Assembly (NCBI GenBank): GCA_949130495.1
Contig: OX422223.1
Location: forward strand, 81,920,251-81,984,250
From: Sambucus nigra
Lineage: Eukaryota > Streptophyta > Magnoliopsida > Dipsacales > Adoxaceae
DNA length: 64,000 nt
Direction: 5' to 3'
Part shown: piece after piece, positions 22,814 to 35,675 of the stretch
How the letters are laid out: each line of letters opens with the position of its first letter
Position numbering within the stretch: the first letter of the stretch is position 1
Program-made: the position numbers and the translations under genes
The notes under the pieces: model-generated
The model's database searches: none
Told to the model about the DNA's origin: nothing
Seen by the model: only the letters and a program-made list of their open reading frames with translations

Positions 22814-25291
22814 GGCTTTTCCGGGATAAAACCAAAAATAGTCAAATGCTAAGTCGGGCCATCAAGCCGAATAGCCTATGTATCATCCCATAAAACCAAA
22901 AATAAAAATATAGGACACGGGCTAGAATATGTAGGACCACTAAGCAAGAGATGTCTGAATGTGATGTAGCTGAAAATTTTGAATCTGTAAACAATCACTA
23001 CACACACTAAACAAATAGATACCAAGTGAAGTACGAAGTGATAAAAATAATATATAAACAATATGATCAAATCTCAAATCTCCCCCTACATCACATATCT
23101 ATCTATCCCCCTTTTTTGCTTGGAATTGACAACTAGTGGGCCAAATAAACAGAAAACACCATATCTAGCATGAGTATAACATGTGAAGCATAACTAGATA
23201 AACATGAGTAACCAGCTAATAAAAGATAAGAATATGACAAAGTATAGCTAGTAAAAAGTAACATGAATGAATTATCACTAAAATGAATGATGTGACTAAA
23301 CAAAATATCTTCCACAATGCAGTATAATAATGAAACATGAATAACCCAAGTTAGCTGCATATAAACGTTCCACAAACAATCCAGAAGCACCATATGAGAA
23401 TAACATGAAAATATCTAGCATAAAGGTACTGAAACTGATCGAAAAAATTTCCAAAAATTTGCAGGTCGTTCGAATGAAAATCGGAGACGTTTGAATAAAA
23501 ACGAGATGTCGTTATAACGAGCATCAAATGTGCTTCTAACGACCTATAACAATGAGCTCTCGTTCAAAGCTCGTTTGAAGTGGGGCATCGAATGACCTTT
23601 TAACGACCCAACATTGTATGTCAAACACACCTCACTCGAAGCCCGTTTGAAATTGGTTCAAACGATATCTCAATCTCGTTCGAACGAGAAGGGATAATCA
23701 TTCAAATGAAACTAAAAATTTTTGAATTTTACCCCAGAAAAAAAATGATAAGTAAACACGAGCAGAGTAAACACTTAGATGTAAACACAGACCAAAAACA
23801 CAAAGAAAACATGACAAAAAAATAGTTTTAACACGGTATCATGGTATCGATGTGCCTAAACATAAAATGGAATGAATCGTTGTGAACTAAAATAAATGAA
23901 TCATGATCCAAACACGTAAATACGTTCAAGAAGCTCTAATTAATCGCAAGATATTATCAAAACTATGGTTTAGCCATATGTGACAATTATAAATTGAACT
24001 TAATGAACTAAACAAACATCGTGCACACAAGTCTAAAATTTTGACGATTCAACCGAACAAAATCATCATGACACGACTTTTTCAACCTAGAACTCATTGT
24101 GCAAACCCGTTAATCTTCAACTAAACTCCCTCAAAAGATAAACATATATAACTATTCTTTTTCTAATGCAATGTTCTTTTGAAGTTCTATTTTCTATTTT
24201 AAGATATATCATATTAGCCCTTTTTAGGCAAAAATATGCTCTTTTAAATGCCTTAATGTTTTCTTGGGCTCTTTTAAACGGTGGCTTTCACGACGAGTTC
24301 ACTTGCCTCTCATATCCCTATCCCGTGCACACTCATATTATTTCAACAAACAATAAATATCCTCACGGGCAACGATTCTTACATGCACAATTCCCCCTAA
24401 GTCCTATATGCTTATAGATAACAAGACTGAGAGAATAACATCTCACCAAACTCAAATGTACACGAGAAGTCAAACATCCAAATAAGCTCATGCATGTGTG
24501 TGCAACGGCATATGCATAGTCGAATCTAAATGCAAATCAAGTTAAAAAAAACTCCATTAAACACATGGTTAATATCAATATAGGTATCTAAAATCATAAC
24601 CAAATGTCCTAGCCACATGAAAATTGTGAAATGAAGGGGTCCAAGAACACCAATATGCCATACCATAAGTGTAAATTCAAGACACAAAACTCGAAAATCT
24701 TTTTATGTTTTTTAAAAAAAAAAAATTGGCCCAAAAGAAAAATCTTTTTGTATTCTAAAAAAATATGTGAAACAAAAAATCTTTTTGTATTTTTCAATAT
24801 GACTCAATAAAAGAAAAAAATATAAATACAAAAGATACACAAGTCATAACACTAGTAAACATATATCATGAAGCACAACTAGAGTATGACAAACATCTAA
24901 CACGATCAACCGGACGATCTAACCTGGGGATAATCATGTGCAAGCAAACAAGAGTCATGAAATCTAATTCCTAAAGTCTCTAAGTACGATTTCCTAACCC
25001 AGGTAGGTGTGTAACAATGCATGGGGATTTTGAGAACTGAAAGGACTTTATTCTTAAACTTCCTTGGAGAATTCTTAAGGTCCTTGCAAAAACACCTAAG
25101 CTAATCCTTCCTACTGCAACGAGTCCATGTATAGATACAGTGGGGAATGTTACCTAAATGTGGGCCTCTCCTAACGATCCTAGTCGGATCTCTCACACGT
25201 ATGGTCATGGCTTTAGTAGCGGGAGCAATATGATCATCGAAGCCAATACCCTACCTATCATCTTTGATTTGTATGGTGCCCAAAATCCTAT
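22814..25291 (-). mobile_element. E1 interior between gag and 3' LTR: pol and envelope-position ORF missing
   Basis: On the minus strand, sequence after gag passes straight into non-coding text that matches E3's region beyond pol (24840-24540 resembles 53810-53910). It then reaches a dyad-motif cluster (23460-23710) and the PPT. There is no protease, integrase, RT or RNase H, and too little room for the ORF seen at 55541. E1 is thus an internally deleted copy. Frames such as 23133-23393 and 24166-24417 have no known domain. Confidence 0.7.
23460..23710. promoter_or_regulatory. Dyad-motif cluster (CGTTYGAACGA type), E1 interior
   Basis: At least eight variants of CGTTTGAA/CGTTCGAACG in about 250 bp, in both orientations. 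The best is CTCGTTCGAACGAG near 23675. Same motif as in the E LTRs. Confidence 0.7.
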
Positions 25292-26770
25292 CTAACTTTT
25301 TTGACCTAGCCTCCAAATCAAAATTGACCCACTCGAATCTCTCAATCTCTCATCAAACTCTCCTATCCTAGACTCCTCAAACTCTAGAATCTCATTCTTC
25401 ATAGCCTCCATCAAACCACTAAGACTATCTATCTCACCCTCAACATACTCTAGCTTATCTTGAAGAGTCTTCTCATGTTCCCTAAGATCCTCAGTCAATG
25501 CATTATTATTTTCTACGACACATTCTTTTAACCTACATTGCAACTTCAATTTAGCCTTCTTCACCTTCACAGTTTTCGCATACAATTCATGGAAGGCAAC
25601 TTGTGACTCATTATTATATATCTCCTCATCCTCACTCGCTTCACCCTCACTAACTTGAGATTCATTCACTATGGCCTCGAAGTGCCGTTCACATGAGTAT
25701 CTTCATGAGAAGATTTATCGTCGTCGCTCACATGACAAACCATGAATCCGGTATAATTGCGCTCAATGGGGGAATCTTCTCCCTCTTTAGGATCATTATC
25801 ACTAAGGGTGGCGTTAAATGCAATTGGTTTCTTTCCCTCATTCTTAAGTCTAGTGGGTCGCTGCGCTACCCTATATCCATGACCCTAATAACCATAACAC
25901 ATATCCAAATCATCCCTCTTAACATTCTCACTCTGGTTCTTAGTGAAGTGATTGAACTTATTGTTCTTATTTTTCTCAAACCGTTTTGCATCTTTCGATT
26001 GCTTTTGAAATTTGAGAAATTTCTCTAACTTCTTTGCCAAAATGTCAACATCTTTAAATTCATTGTCGGACTCATCATTGGAAACTTTAGTTTCATCCTT
26101 TAGGTCTTTCAAAGTAATGCCCTTTCCTTTCTTCGGCACTTGCTTGGAGGTAAACATGTCAAGATCATAAGTTTGAAGGTCACCTACAAGCTCTTCTAGT
26201 TTCGTTAAGTCAAGCGTACCCAAAGAGTTTAAAACGGTCACATTTATATTAAATCTATTGGGAAACGACCTTAAGATCTTCTTTATGACTTGGTTATCGG
26301 GTATCTTATCTCCCAAGTTATATGACGAGTTACCTATATCGGATAATTTAGCGTAAAACTCATCAAATGTCTCACTCTCTAACATCTCAATCGTCGTTTG
26401 GAAGCCTTAACGGCATTGGTTCCTTCATGGGTGAGTTGTAGTATATCCCAAGCCTCTTTTAGTGTCTCACACATCGTAATACGGCGAAATTCCTTCGGGG
26501 TGACTGAAGAAAACAGAGCATGTACACCTTTAGAACATATAGCAAATATTTATGCTCGACATCAGTCCACGACTCAATAGGTTTTAAACTAATAACCTCT
26601 CCCTCTCTCATGATTGGTGGAGACCGCCCATTTTCTATCGCTAGCCACACACTTTCATCTATAGCCTTAAGTGCACACTTCATACGCATTTTCCAGTAAG
26701 CATAGTTCGACCCATCAAATATAGGTGTTCTATAACAATCAAACCCTCTGAAATTCATACCTAAAGACAC
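25292..26770 (-). pseudogene. gag: E1 gag (Ty1/copia, UBN2-type), broken
   Basis: Read on the minus strand from 26770. The first part (to 26459) has the DGSNYAYWKMRM motif and a following DESVW, typical of the N-terminus of copia gag. The next part (26385-25885) is the capsid-like UBN2 region (FDEFYAKL ... LRSFPNRF ... LEELVGDLQTYDL). The zinc knuckle near 25890 is degraded: CYGY, a stop, then GHGYR, with a cysteine replaced. The last part (25669-25292) is acidic then coiled-coil-like, matching the gag extension of E2 and E3. Frame changes and stops separate the parts. The long C-terminal extension fits SIRE/Maximus elements. Confidence 0.85.
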
Positions 26771-26803
26771 ACTGGATCACTCACACAATAACTTAGTGTT
26801 CCA

Positions 26804-26815
26804 ACTCTAATACGA
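26804..26815 (-). other. Primer binding site of E1 (degraded)
   Basis: TCGTATTAGAGT on the minus strand, a decayed version of TGGTATCAGAGC, just after the LTR end GGCCTTGTCA. Confidence 0.7.
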
Positions 26816-26818
26816 ATT

Positions 26819-27979
26819 TGACAAGGCCCCTACGAGTATGTGCTTTAGGCAAAGACAATCTTTTTAAAATTTTCTCAATTTTATTATGCACCAAATATGT
26901 GAACAATTTAATTAACCCAGTTTTATCTTCTTAATCCTAAACATGAATTTAGTGAGATTAAGCAGATAAAGTAAAGCAAGTTCACAACGCCGATGTACGA
27001 GGAAACCACTAAAAAAAAAACTCAGACGGCTCAAGCTAGACAATTAATATGATACAAAAATTACAAAGAGAGAAATTAGTCTTACACAACGACTCGACTT
27101 CACAAGCCTTGACACCTCTTCTTCTCTTATACCACGCCTACACAGTGCAACGTAGAAGTCCACCTACGTCAAGTCCACAACACACGAGTCCATATATTTC
27201 TCGGTAACCACCGATACAGCCTCAGCAACTATCTACGATTAGGAACACGGAGTCCACCGTTTCTTCACCGTAATTAGCACACACGGAGTCCATCGTGCGC
27301 AAACAGTTCTTCTAATGATGGAAGAATCAAACTAGAGATGCAAGCCAAAATCTTTATAATATAAGGATTATGTAAACTCGGATCTTAAAACATGAAGAAT
27401 GTTTATGTTTTTAGCTTTGGAAAATATTTGTAAACAATTTGCAGAAAATGTATATTTTTCTTTTTATGTTCTGCACATCTTTTTTCTGAGTCGAAAGTGC
27501 CTTAAATAATAAAACATGTTTTTTGAGTGGCTCGTCATTCGAACGAGAAACACATGTTGTTCGAATGAAATAAGTATCTCGTTAGAATGAAAAGAAATTT
27601 TCATTTGGATGAGTGTACAAACTCGTTTGAACGAGGTTTAAATTCGTTTGAACAAATAAAATGCAAGCCTTTGTTCATACAACTCCTCGATTTAACTAAG
27701 AAAATATTTATAAAAATGGTTTATATAAAATATAATATCCTTATAAAAAAATTCCGAGAACCTTAAACCATTATGCATTCATACATTAGAAAATCTCGGA
27801 AATCGTGTGAAGACTTCAAACGTGCACCTAAAATGCGGGATGATCTATCTTTTGAAGCTTGGATGCTACGTCTTCATCACATAAAGGCTTACTAAAATTG
27901 CGACACATAAAGACAACCCTATGACTCAAAGTGGTTTTTATCCGAAATAATTGACATTATTTGGAAATTTGTCCTTACA
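26819..27979 (-). mobile_element. E1 5' LTR (minus)
   Basis: On the minus strand starts TGTAAGGACAAATTTCC at 27979 and ends CCTTGTCA at 26819 (1161 bp). It contains a dyad-motif cluster (27536-27665), followed on the minus strand by a TATTATTTAAGG stretch that could be a TATA region. It directly abuts the flank sequence shared by E2 and E3, so E1 inserted into that flank. Confidence 0.82.
27536..27665. promoter_or_regulatory. Dyad-motif cluster in E1 LTR
   Basis: Five variants, including CATTCGAACGAG, CTCGTTTGAACGAGG and TTCGTTTGAAC. Confidence 0.7.
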
Positions 27980-28372
27980 ATGCCACATATTTATTTTATG
28001 AAAATATTCAATATAAAATATCTATTTCAATAAAGAAATTCACAAAATGAAAATGTAAAAATTATGGTGAAAGAATGCTATAAAAATATACTCCAAAATA
28101 ACCCTCACAACTCCTCCAAAATATACCAAATAGACGTCCAAAATATATATATTTACCTCTCAAATGTTGAGTAAAACAACTCAAAATAATAGTGTTTAGG
28201 GATGAAAAGCACTCAAGGAAAATGGGAGTTAAATGGTTCACAACCCTTTTCAAATGGTGAGAAAATGGTGGTTTTTATCTAGGGCGGATAGCGATTTATG
28301 GCCTGCAAGAGGAGAAGAAGGGAGTTGTGTTTGGAGTCGTTTTCATTTGCATTAAAAAGTTTTGTAAGGACA
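27980..28372 (+). repeat. Flank X1, shared with 47412-47789
   Basis: TTTATTTTATGAAAATATT..., the run of TCCAAAATA repeats and GGCCTGCAAGAGGAG match the sequence before E3's LTR closely. E2 and E3 therefore share upstream flank as well as LTR. Confidence 0.8.
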
Positions 28373-29449
28373 AATTTACACATTGAGTCAATTTGTAGCA
28401 TTAGATACTTTCGTTGGACAAAACATTTAGATTGTTTAGGTGTCATATCAAATTCACATTGAAGAAATTGAGCTACTGGGATTTCATGATGCACCAAAGA
28501 TTTCAAATCATAATACGAATTCTCATATTTCCCAAAAGTATATGACCAACTTTAAAAGTTTGTTGGAGAATTACTTCATAGGCATCCTATTTTTTACAAA
28601 ACGTTAACATTATTTGTATTTTTCATAACATTGTTAAGGTCGTTCTAATGAGGAACTGCAATTTCGTTCGAACGACTTCCAACGAGATCCCTTGAGTGCC
28701 TATGCTGAGATCTCATTTGAAACCTCGTTCGTATCTTGTTCAAACGAGATTTAGCCATGCCATTCGAACGACCAGAGCAGTTATGGATAATAACAGTTAT
28801 TTCAGCAATTTTTCTTCTTAACTTACTTTCCCCACTTCTTCCACTTTGTCTAAAATATAAGGGGCACGGAAGAAAACTATAGACAACCACTTTTATGATT
28901 TGAGAAATGCCAAAATCGCTTTAGCAAAAACCCTCCAAAATTTGTATAATCTTTTGGGATCATTTTTTAAGAACATAAACCCAAAATTACTTCACCCACA
29001 TTCATCACCATTGTGTGCGATGGACTTCTTCACGATTTGGAGACGGCGTTTGGCTTTCGGTGGATACTGAGAGATAGGAGATGTCGTGCAGCATGTTGGA
29101 GCTACACGTACATCTAAAAGAGGTGTTGAAGAGGGCATTAGTGGCACTTGTATGGTTAAGTCTGTAAGTCCTTTGTGTCTTCTTATAAAACCGTATTTGT
29201 AATGGATTTTGACTATGCTTAGCCGTCCAAGTTTCTTCCCATTTTTGTTTTTCTTGTACATCTCAGCGTTGTGGTTATATGCTTTCTATTTACATATCAA
29301 ATCATGCATGCTCGCTTAGGATTTAGTAATCAAGACTAAAAATGGAAAGTAACAATCGTTAGGCTTAGTAGTAATTATAACCTACATTGTGTGTTTCTCA
29401 AAGTGTATTTCATGAATTTAGATCAAAGCCATATAACTGAGAAATTTCA
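28373..29449 (+). mobile_element. E2 5' LTR
   Basis: Starts TGTAAGGACAAATTTACAC and ends AAATTTCA before a perfect primer site. Matches 47790-48891. A possible TATA region, AAATATAAGG, lies at about 28853, after the dyad-motif cluster. Confidence 0.85.
28630..28782. promoter_or_regulatory. Dyad-motif cluster in E2 LTR
   Basis: CGTTCTAATGAGG, TCGTTCGAACGACT, CATTTGAAACCTCGTTCG, GTTCAAACGAG and CATTCGAACGACC within about 150 bp, ending some 75 bp before the possible TATA region. Confidence 0.75.
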
Positions 29450-29452
29450 AAT

Positions 29453-29464
29453 TGGTATCAGAGC
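29453..29464 (+). other. Primer binding site of E2
   Basis: TGGTATCAGAGC, a perfect tRNA-iMet-type site. Confidence 0.88.
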
Positions 29465-29486
29465 AAGTATCTAAAAATTATTTAGA

Positions 29487-30967
29487 TGATTGCTGGAGGT
29501 TATATGGAAGGTTATTCATCGAATAGACCCCCTATGTTTGATGGAACTTATTAAACTTATTAAAAAGCACGTTGAGATCTTCTTTAAAATCAATTGATGA
29601 GCGTGTTTGGCTTACTGTTAAAAAAGGGTGGTCCCCTCCAATCATTGTAGTTGGGGAAGCTACTGTTTTAAAACTTGATGAGGACTAGAGTGAGTAAGAG
29701 TTGAAATTATGCAATTTTAACTCTGTAGGTTTAAATTCTTTATTTAATGTCATTACTCCAGAGGATTTTCGTCGTATCATGACATGTGAAACTTCAAAGG
29801 AGTCATGGGACATTCTTCGAGTTACTCACGAGGGAACAAGTGTGGTTAAAGCGTCCAAACTTCAAAATCTTATCGCATAATTTGAAACTATCACCATGTA
29901 TGAGGATGAAACTTTTGATGAGTTTTATGCCAGAATTTTAGATATATTTAACTCATGTTTCAACTTAGATGATAAGATCCTAAAAAATCATGTTGTTAAA
30001 AATATTCTTAGATCTCTCCCCATTCATTTTGATGCTAAAGTCGTTTTCCTTAATTCTTTTAGTGTGTTAGATTACTTAAAATTTGAAGAGGTTGTAGGTC
30101 ATCTTCAAACATATGAGTTAGACATGTTTCCTACGATAAAAGAAAGAAAGATAAGGGAGTTGCACTAAAAGTTAAAAAGGAAGAAGTGTTTGAGTCCGAT
30201 ATGGATCCTGATTATATTGCCTTATTTGCTAAAAAGTTATCAAGTCTAAAAGGCAAAATTCAAAATTTGAGAAATCAAAATTTGAGAAAAACAAAAACAA
30301 GGCAAGTAAAAGTTCTAGTGGTTAGGATCAAATGAAATATATAAGTGAGAACTCCAAAACAGATAACTTTAAAAAGGACGATTTGAAAATATGTTTTGAG
30401 TGTGAGGGACAAGGTCATAGAGCGTATGAGTGTCCCACTACGCTTAAGACAAAGCCGTTTGTAATGCCACTCTTAGCGATAGTAACAATGAGTTTAAAGA
30501 TTCTGATGACTTGGTTCCGCCTGGAAGTAACTTCACTGCTTTTATGGCTAGTCATGATAGCTCCTCAAGTATGTCACATCCTAATGTTGATATTTTTTAT
30601 CATGAAAAAACTTAGATTATATCTAATCACTCGCAAGGAGGTGATGTTATTGTTAGTGAGAGTGATGTTGATGAAGGTGATTGCAGTCCGCCTATTTTGA
30701 GTTATACACCGAGTCTATGAGAATTCAAAAAAAGAACAATAAAAAGTTAACTTTTAAGGTGTTGGTGTTAGAAAAGGAGTTGAAAGGCCTAAAGGAGAAG
30801 GAGGCCTTAGTTAGTCAATTCGAGGCGATTAAGATTTATCTTTCAGAGAAGCTTATTTTGGAGGGTAAAGAAAAGAATGATTTGACTAAATCTCTAGCTC
30901 GTGTTACTAAAGATCTTCATGAATCCTCGGATATTCGAAAAACTCTTGAAGCAAAAATTGTCAAACT
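29487..30967 (+). pseudogene. gag: E2 gag (Ty1/copia), broken and truncated
   Basis: The N-terminal RPPMFDG motif is followed at once by stops. A UBN2-like stretch (29896-30168: FDEFYARIL ... LRSLPIHFDAK ... HLQTYELDMF) and an intact zinc knuckle C-x2-C-x4-H-x4-C (CFECEGQGHRAYEC, about 30391-30432) follow. A coiled-coil extension runs from 30681 to about 30967. The frame breaks several times. The coiled coil stops abruptly at AAACT|TGATGCC, where element F's LTR begins, so nothing downstream of gag is left in E2. E3's gag continues past this point. Confidence 0.85.
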
Positions 30968-31670
30968 TGATGCCTATTTTGTCTACGTAGGCTTCCTGAG
31001 TCATTATCGAGATTCGAGTCCTATTTTACCCATTGTGCTACTTTTATTTATATCTCATATTTAGTAGTATTGCACGTAAACCCATGTTTACATATTAGTG
31101 TTCCCATACGACATGCACATTCACTTTATCATAGGGAATTGTTATTCGGTGGTCACTATCATCATATTTTTCTATTATTCTCTATCTTTCGTATACTTCT
31201 TAGGATGACTCCTCTCCGTTCTTCCCATGACGTGAGAAGGATGATTCCCTTTTTCTCACTTATTTTGACATCGCACACATTTTACACATGAGTCGTATTT
31301 TCGAGAAAAATGAGAATATTATTATAGCTCATGAGAGACCAATAGGGCGGAATGGGTGACTAACAACCTCCCATTCCGTAACTTAATCCCTGGACCCTCG
31401 ATTCATATGGTTTCATATGCATCAGTTTCTTTCGGGGAAGGCTAGATTCTTTTGCATGTTTTGAGAAAAATAGGCTGGTGACTCCATTTCCTACATTTTC
31501 TCCCCCTTTTGACTACGGTCGATTTATATTTGTGGTGGCCCGCGTGTATCGCACGAGTGGTGGAACGAGGACTCCTATCCCCGAATCCCCACACGCCGAG
31601 AGTGATTTCCCCATTTTCTCTCTCCCCTTTTAGGTCCATCCCCTGCTGGAGGAATCCCTAAATGGCCACA
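30968..31670 (+). mobile_element. 5' LTR of element F (Tat/Ogre-like)
   Basis: Starts TGATGCCTATTTTG and ends AAATGGCCACA (703 bp). It matches 46581-47241 (661 bp), which has the same ends. A primer site follows. The left edge cuts E2 gag. Confidence 0.87.
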
Positions 31671-31671
31671 A

Positions 31672-31689
31672 TGGCAACTCTTTTGGGGA
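31672..31689 (+). other. Primer binding site of F
   Basis: TGGCAACTCTTTTGGGGA resembles the TGGCGACTC...GGGGA site usual in Tat/Ogre elements, with a few changes. Confidence 0.7.
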
Positions 31690-33264
31690 CTTATTTTTTA
31701 GAGGACTAAATTCTATTTCACATGGGTTTTATTTCCTTTTCTCTCATTCCTCTCTATTTTTATTCATGCGTACATATACCTCCACTTGTATATTCTTCTT
31801 ACTCTTATACTTAGATGTTTATATATCTCGTTCATATCATGGTGTTTACATCCTTCTATCTACTATGCTCTTTTCTCATCACATGTATATACCATCTTCC
31901 TATCACATGCTTTACGCTTTACTAACTTATATTTAGTCGTTGTGTTTCAATCCACTTACTCACACTCACATGTTTCACACACCACTTGTAGATATCCATA
32001 ATTAGTCACACTAGCATGCACTTCCACATTTCTCCCACTTGTATATGTCCACATACTTTCTTCACTCACACGTATTCACATGTCACCATCCTTTTGCACA
32101 TATTTTTATGTATATTCATATATCTCACATTTTGTATATATCGCCATGCTTTGTATAGGCTCTATGATTTATGTACATATTCTCTAGTTTACTCCCAATG
32201 TTACTTGTATATTTTATGCTCCCCTCATAGTAGTATTATTTCTCTCACTTAGCATACATAAAACTTTCCATAAAATGCTAATTAAGACTCATGATTTCTT
32301 ACACACTACGTCACTTGAGCATTATAATATTGACCAAAATTTATATCGTGTTGGGGGGTCACTTTGTGATGGGTGCTGAACATGCGGGGCACGGTTAACC
32401 TGAGAGATAAGATTACCACCTTCCATTGGCCTAGTACCTTTAACGTATATCGAATGATTCCCCAGCATCGTACCGATTGATTGAACTCATGATGGGAGGT
32501 ATATAGCACGAAACTCGTTCATGTACGTCGAGTATATCGAATTTGCTCTCACACGTACCATCTCCAAGAGGTATATCGTGAGGCAATTCACATACAATCA
32601 GGTATATGAGATGGCTTCTCCACACGTACCGATAAATGATTACCTTTATAAGCAAGAGGTATATCGTGGAAGTCATGTTAAAGGGTGGAACCTTTCCACT
32701 AACCCACTAATGCATCAACCTCGTACCGGTGTCTGCCATAGGACACTCATACCTAGTCTGCCAGCTTTGACGTGAAACTCTATCAGAATTTCAAGTCATC
32801 TTGCCTCTTGAATTTTTGTGCTATTTCTCCCATTTTTAAAATAAGACCCTGTCCATTAGGATAGAAAGAAGTAAAATCATGTCTTTCATTACGTACCCTA
32901 TCTTTTCTCCAGACTCAGGTCATGTCCAGCATTTTACTTGCGCACTAGGTAGAACATAATATAAGTGGAACCTAATAATAATAACTATGCGGAGGATTTT
33001 CCTTTTCCCCCTTTTCAAAAGCACCAAAAATATTTTCTCCCTTTTAAAAAAAAATTAAAAAATGTATATACTAAAAGCATTCCTTTTTCATCAAGATAAA
33101 CACAAAAATCATTCTTCCCTCTTAGTTACAATCGCATACCCCAATCTTGGCTTGGCCCTCTATTAGCTCATATTTTCCATCAAGCCACCCCAGAGCTCCC
33201 CTACTTCCTCTGCTGCTTCCACATAATTCAAGAAATCCCTCTGAAGACTATTCATAGAGAACAT
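31690..33264 (+). mobile_element. Leader of element F
   Basis: About 1.6 kb without a recognisable gene, as is common for Ogre-type elements. The first 600 bp are pyrimidine-rich. Between 32490 and 32670 the motif AGGTATAT recurs four times, twice as GAGGTATATCGTG. Frames 31786-32001 and 32016-32252 are translations of low-complexity sequence. Confidence 0.6.
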
Positions 33265-34530
33265 TGACCAGAATGAAAATGTCCAGCCAGATCTGATGGC
33301 ATGCCTTCCTCAGCTCAGTGTCACGATCAATAATCTTCAGGTAGAAGTCTAGGAAATACAATAACACTGGATTTAGAGACCCGAGGCTCCCAAGCCTAAT
33401 GTTATATTTCCTCGTGCTATAGGTCCACTAGCTCCAGAACTAGTATGGGACCCAAAAGAGTACCAACATGTCCCACGTCCTTTATCTGCCAATAGGCCAC
33501 CACCAGCTCAGCTGCCAATACTGAATCTTACCCAACCACGGGGTAATCTGCGAGTGACTATTGATTCTAAAGAAAAATAATTGAAGAAGTTCATAGAAGA
33601 CTTCATATTGTTGTCTAAAAGGTTCGACCAAGTCAAAATCATAAGGAACTATATGAATTATACCTATATGTCTCCCTATCCTAAATCTTGACTACCAGAT
33701 AAGTTTAAAATGCCACACATCGAGAAGTTCAGACGCAACGGATCTCCAATTATGTGCCTACATAGCTACCATCACGCCATGACTCTTCTAAGAGCATCAA
33801 AAGAGATAATAGCTCAGATGTTCAAACAGACTCTTAAAGAAGGTGCCCTCCGTGGTTCCTATCCCACGAAATCTCTAGAATCCATGGTTGTGAAGATGTG
33901 GCTCAAGAATTCATAACTCAATACAAGTATTAACAAGAGCTAGAAGTTACCCGTCGAGACCTGAAATTGCTCAAGCAAAACTTGGGAGAACCAATTAGCG
34001 GTTTTATCCAAAAATGGAAGGAAAAAACAGTTACTAATAAAACCGACCATCAAAAGAAGAGAAGGTAAGCATTGTGAAGAAGAAATTACTACCTTTTATC
34101 AGAACTTCAATGGGAGGCCAGTATTACCCTCATTTTAAATCCCTCTAGGAAGCACAAGTAGAAATTAAAGAAGAGGTCACAAGTCAGAAACCTAAATCTG
34201 AGCCGAAAAGGCTGACCGGGCAGTTCACATCTAGAAAGTATGATAAGCCATCCAATATATCAGTCTCAACCATCATTAAAATATCCTAAACTGCTAGCTC
34301 ATGGACACCCGAAAGTCATCCAATCCAGTCAAAAAGGAACATACCAAATAGAATGCCCCTTTGTCAAAATTTTGTCAAGCTCTTCTAGCCCTAATCCTAA
34401 TAAAACCTTCGAAATTTCAAACATGCAATTTATTGTGACTTCCACCAAATAATCAGGCACATCAACGATCGGTGTTTTCATCTGAGAACGTTATCCAAAG
34501 ACTCATAGATAGGGGGATCATTACCCCTAC
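33265..34530 (+). pseudogene. gag: F gag (Ty3, Tat/Ogre type), broken
   Basis: The clearest part is 33690-33920: LPDKFKMPHIEKF, then a FKQTLKEGA motif, equivalent to the capsid region of Tat/Ogre gag (consensus P-x-K-F-K-x-P ... F-x-x-S-L-x-G-x-A). After a stop, Q-Y-K-Y, TRRDL and E-P-I-S-G-F-I-Q-K-W follow at about 33920-34020, also characteristic. A degraded C-x-x-L-R...LID-x-G stretch near 34460-34520 is the usual gag end. Many stops and at least one frameshift make it non-functional. Confidence 0.82.
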
Positions 34531-35114
34531 TAGATAATACTACTCAGAACCCTCTCCCAGCACACAGAACGGGATTAAATGCCATCCTCTTAGAAGAAAA
34601 TCGAGAATTTGACCCTTCCAAGAAATTCAAACCCATTAAAACACTCGATTCATCCACCAGTTCGCCCAAACACCTTAAGGTATGTCCTTCCTTCCTCCTA
34701 CATCCTGAGAATCCCGCCGACCAAGATCTATCCCTCCTCAGTCGGGCCTTTATAGTAGTTTGTAACCGTTCAGAAGGGGGAGGCATGGAACTGTCTACAG
34801 TTTTAGATCATCTTTAGAAATTTAGGCTAAAACTTCCCTAAAAAATGGCCCTCAAAGAAAACAACTATGAAAAGATAGCACCATATTCATGAAAACCTAG
34901 AAGTAGGCTTAACAAATTGATAAATTATTTGTATCGACAAAAGCATTCAGTCTGGATGACATTATGCAGGTTATATCTGATGTATTCATCAAGAAATAAG
35001 AAATATGTAACGCCTCCGAGCTGCTCATAATATTGAAACTCCAAGGGCATGTTGTCCCTTCATTCTAACACTTCTCTTATAAATGGGAATATTTGTATGA
35101 CGAGGCCATAGAGG
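34531..35114 (+). pseudogene. F protease region, heavily decayed
   Basis: Lies between gag and the pre-RT frame. Fragments of Tat/Ogre-like coding text remain (for example LDDIMQVISDVF about 34944-34980), but I cannot see a D-S/T-G protease motif. Assigned mainly by position. Confidence 0.4.
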
Positions 35115-35675
35115 TTGTGGAATTCATCGACTTCTTATAAAAATATGACAGTTGCCACCGGATGGGGTGATGACTTTGACAGCACAAGTGATGAATTAGA
35201 GGGCAAAGATTTTCCTTTTTTGGGGTTCCCCGAGCCATGGTATGACCCTGTGGGGAAAAAGATAAAACTAGGGATGGAGATCTTCTTTAAAGACAAAGTT
35301 TCTTGGAATGAAGAACAGAATCATGAGGTGGAGCCTCTGACCATTAAAGTTGTGGAAAGTACTAAGAACTCTGAGGGTAGCGACGTTGATGAAACGTTAA
35401 ACCTGTATATACTCGGGTTGGATCTCTGCATAATCCACCTAGAATTCAGACCATCTAACCCGTCCAAAAAGATTATCACTGCTGATGCACTACTCCTCGA
35501 GTGGCATGCCATCCCTATCAAGCCTGCACAAGTCAATCTGATCCTTGTTGTTCATCCCCTCCGAGAAACACCTAAATCTACTACTTTTTCTTCTATTTAT
35601 GATGTAATTTTAAATAAGGCCTCCTCTAATGAGGTCCACACCACCGTATTTCCTGAAAATATTACAATAAAATGA
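35115..35675 (+). pseudogene. F pol, segment before RT
   Basis: A 186-codon open stretch with FPFLGFPEPWYDPVGKK and a following GMEIFF, text I associate with the linker between protease and RT in Tat/Ogre polyproteins. It is acidic and has no catalytic motif of its own. It is followed at once, in another frame, by the RT lead-in, so one frameshift separates them. Confidence 0.65.

Noticed and set aside
22500..22845. Pair of minus-strand frames of about 100 residues, hydrophobic
   Set aside because: Low-complexity pyrimidine-rich text next to a truncated LTR; no signal or transporter motif.
27536..28782. Heat-shock elements in E LTRs, as in the Arabidopsis ONSEN element
   Set aside because: The dyads read TTCGAA with no two-base gap, so they do not match TTC-nn-GAA units.
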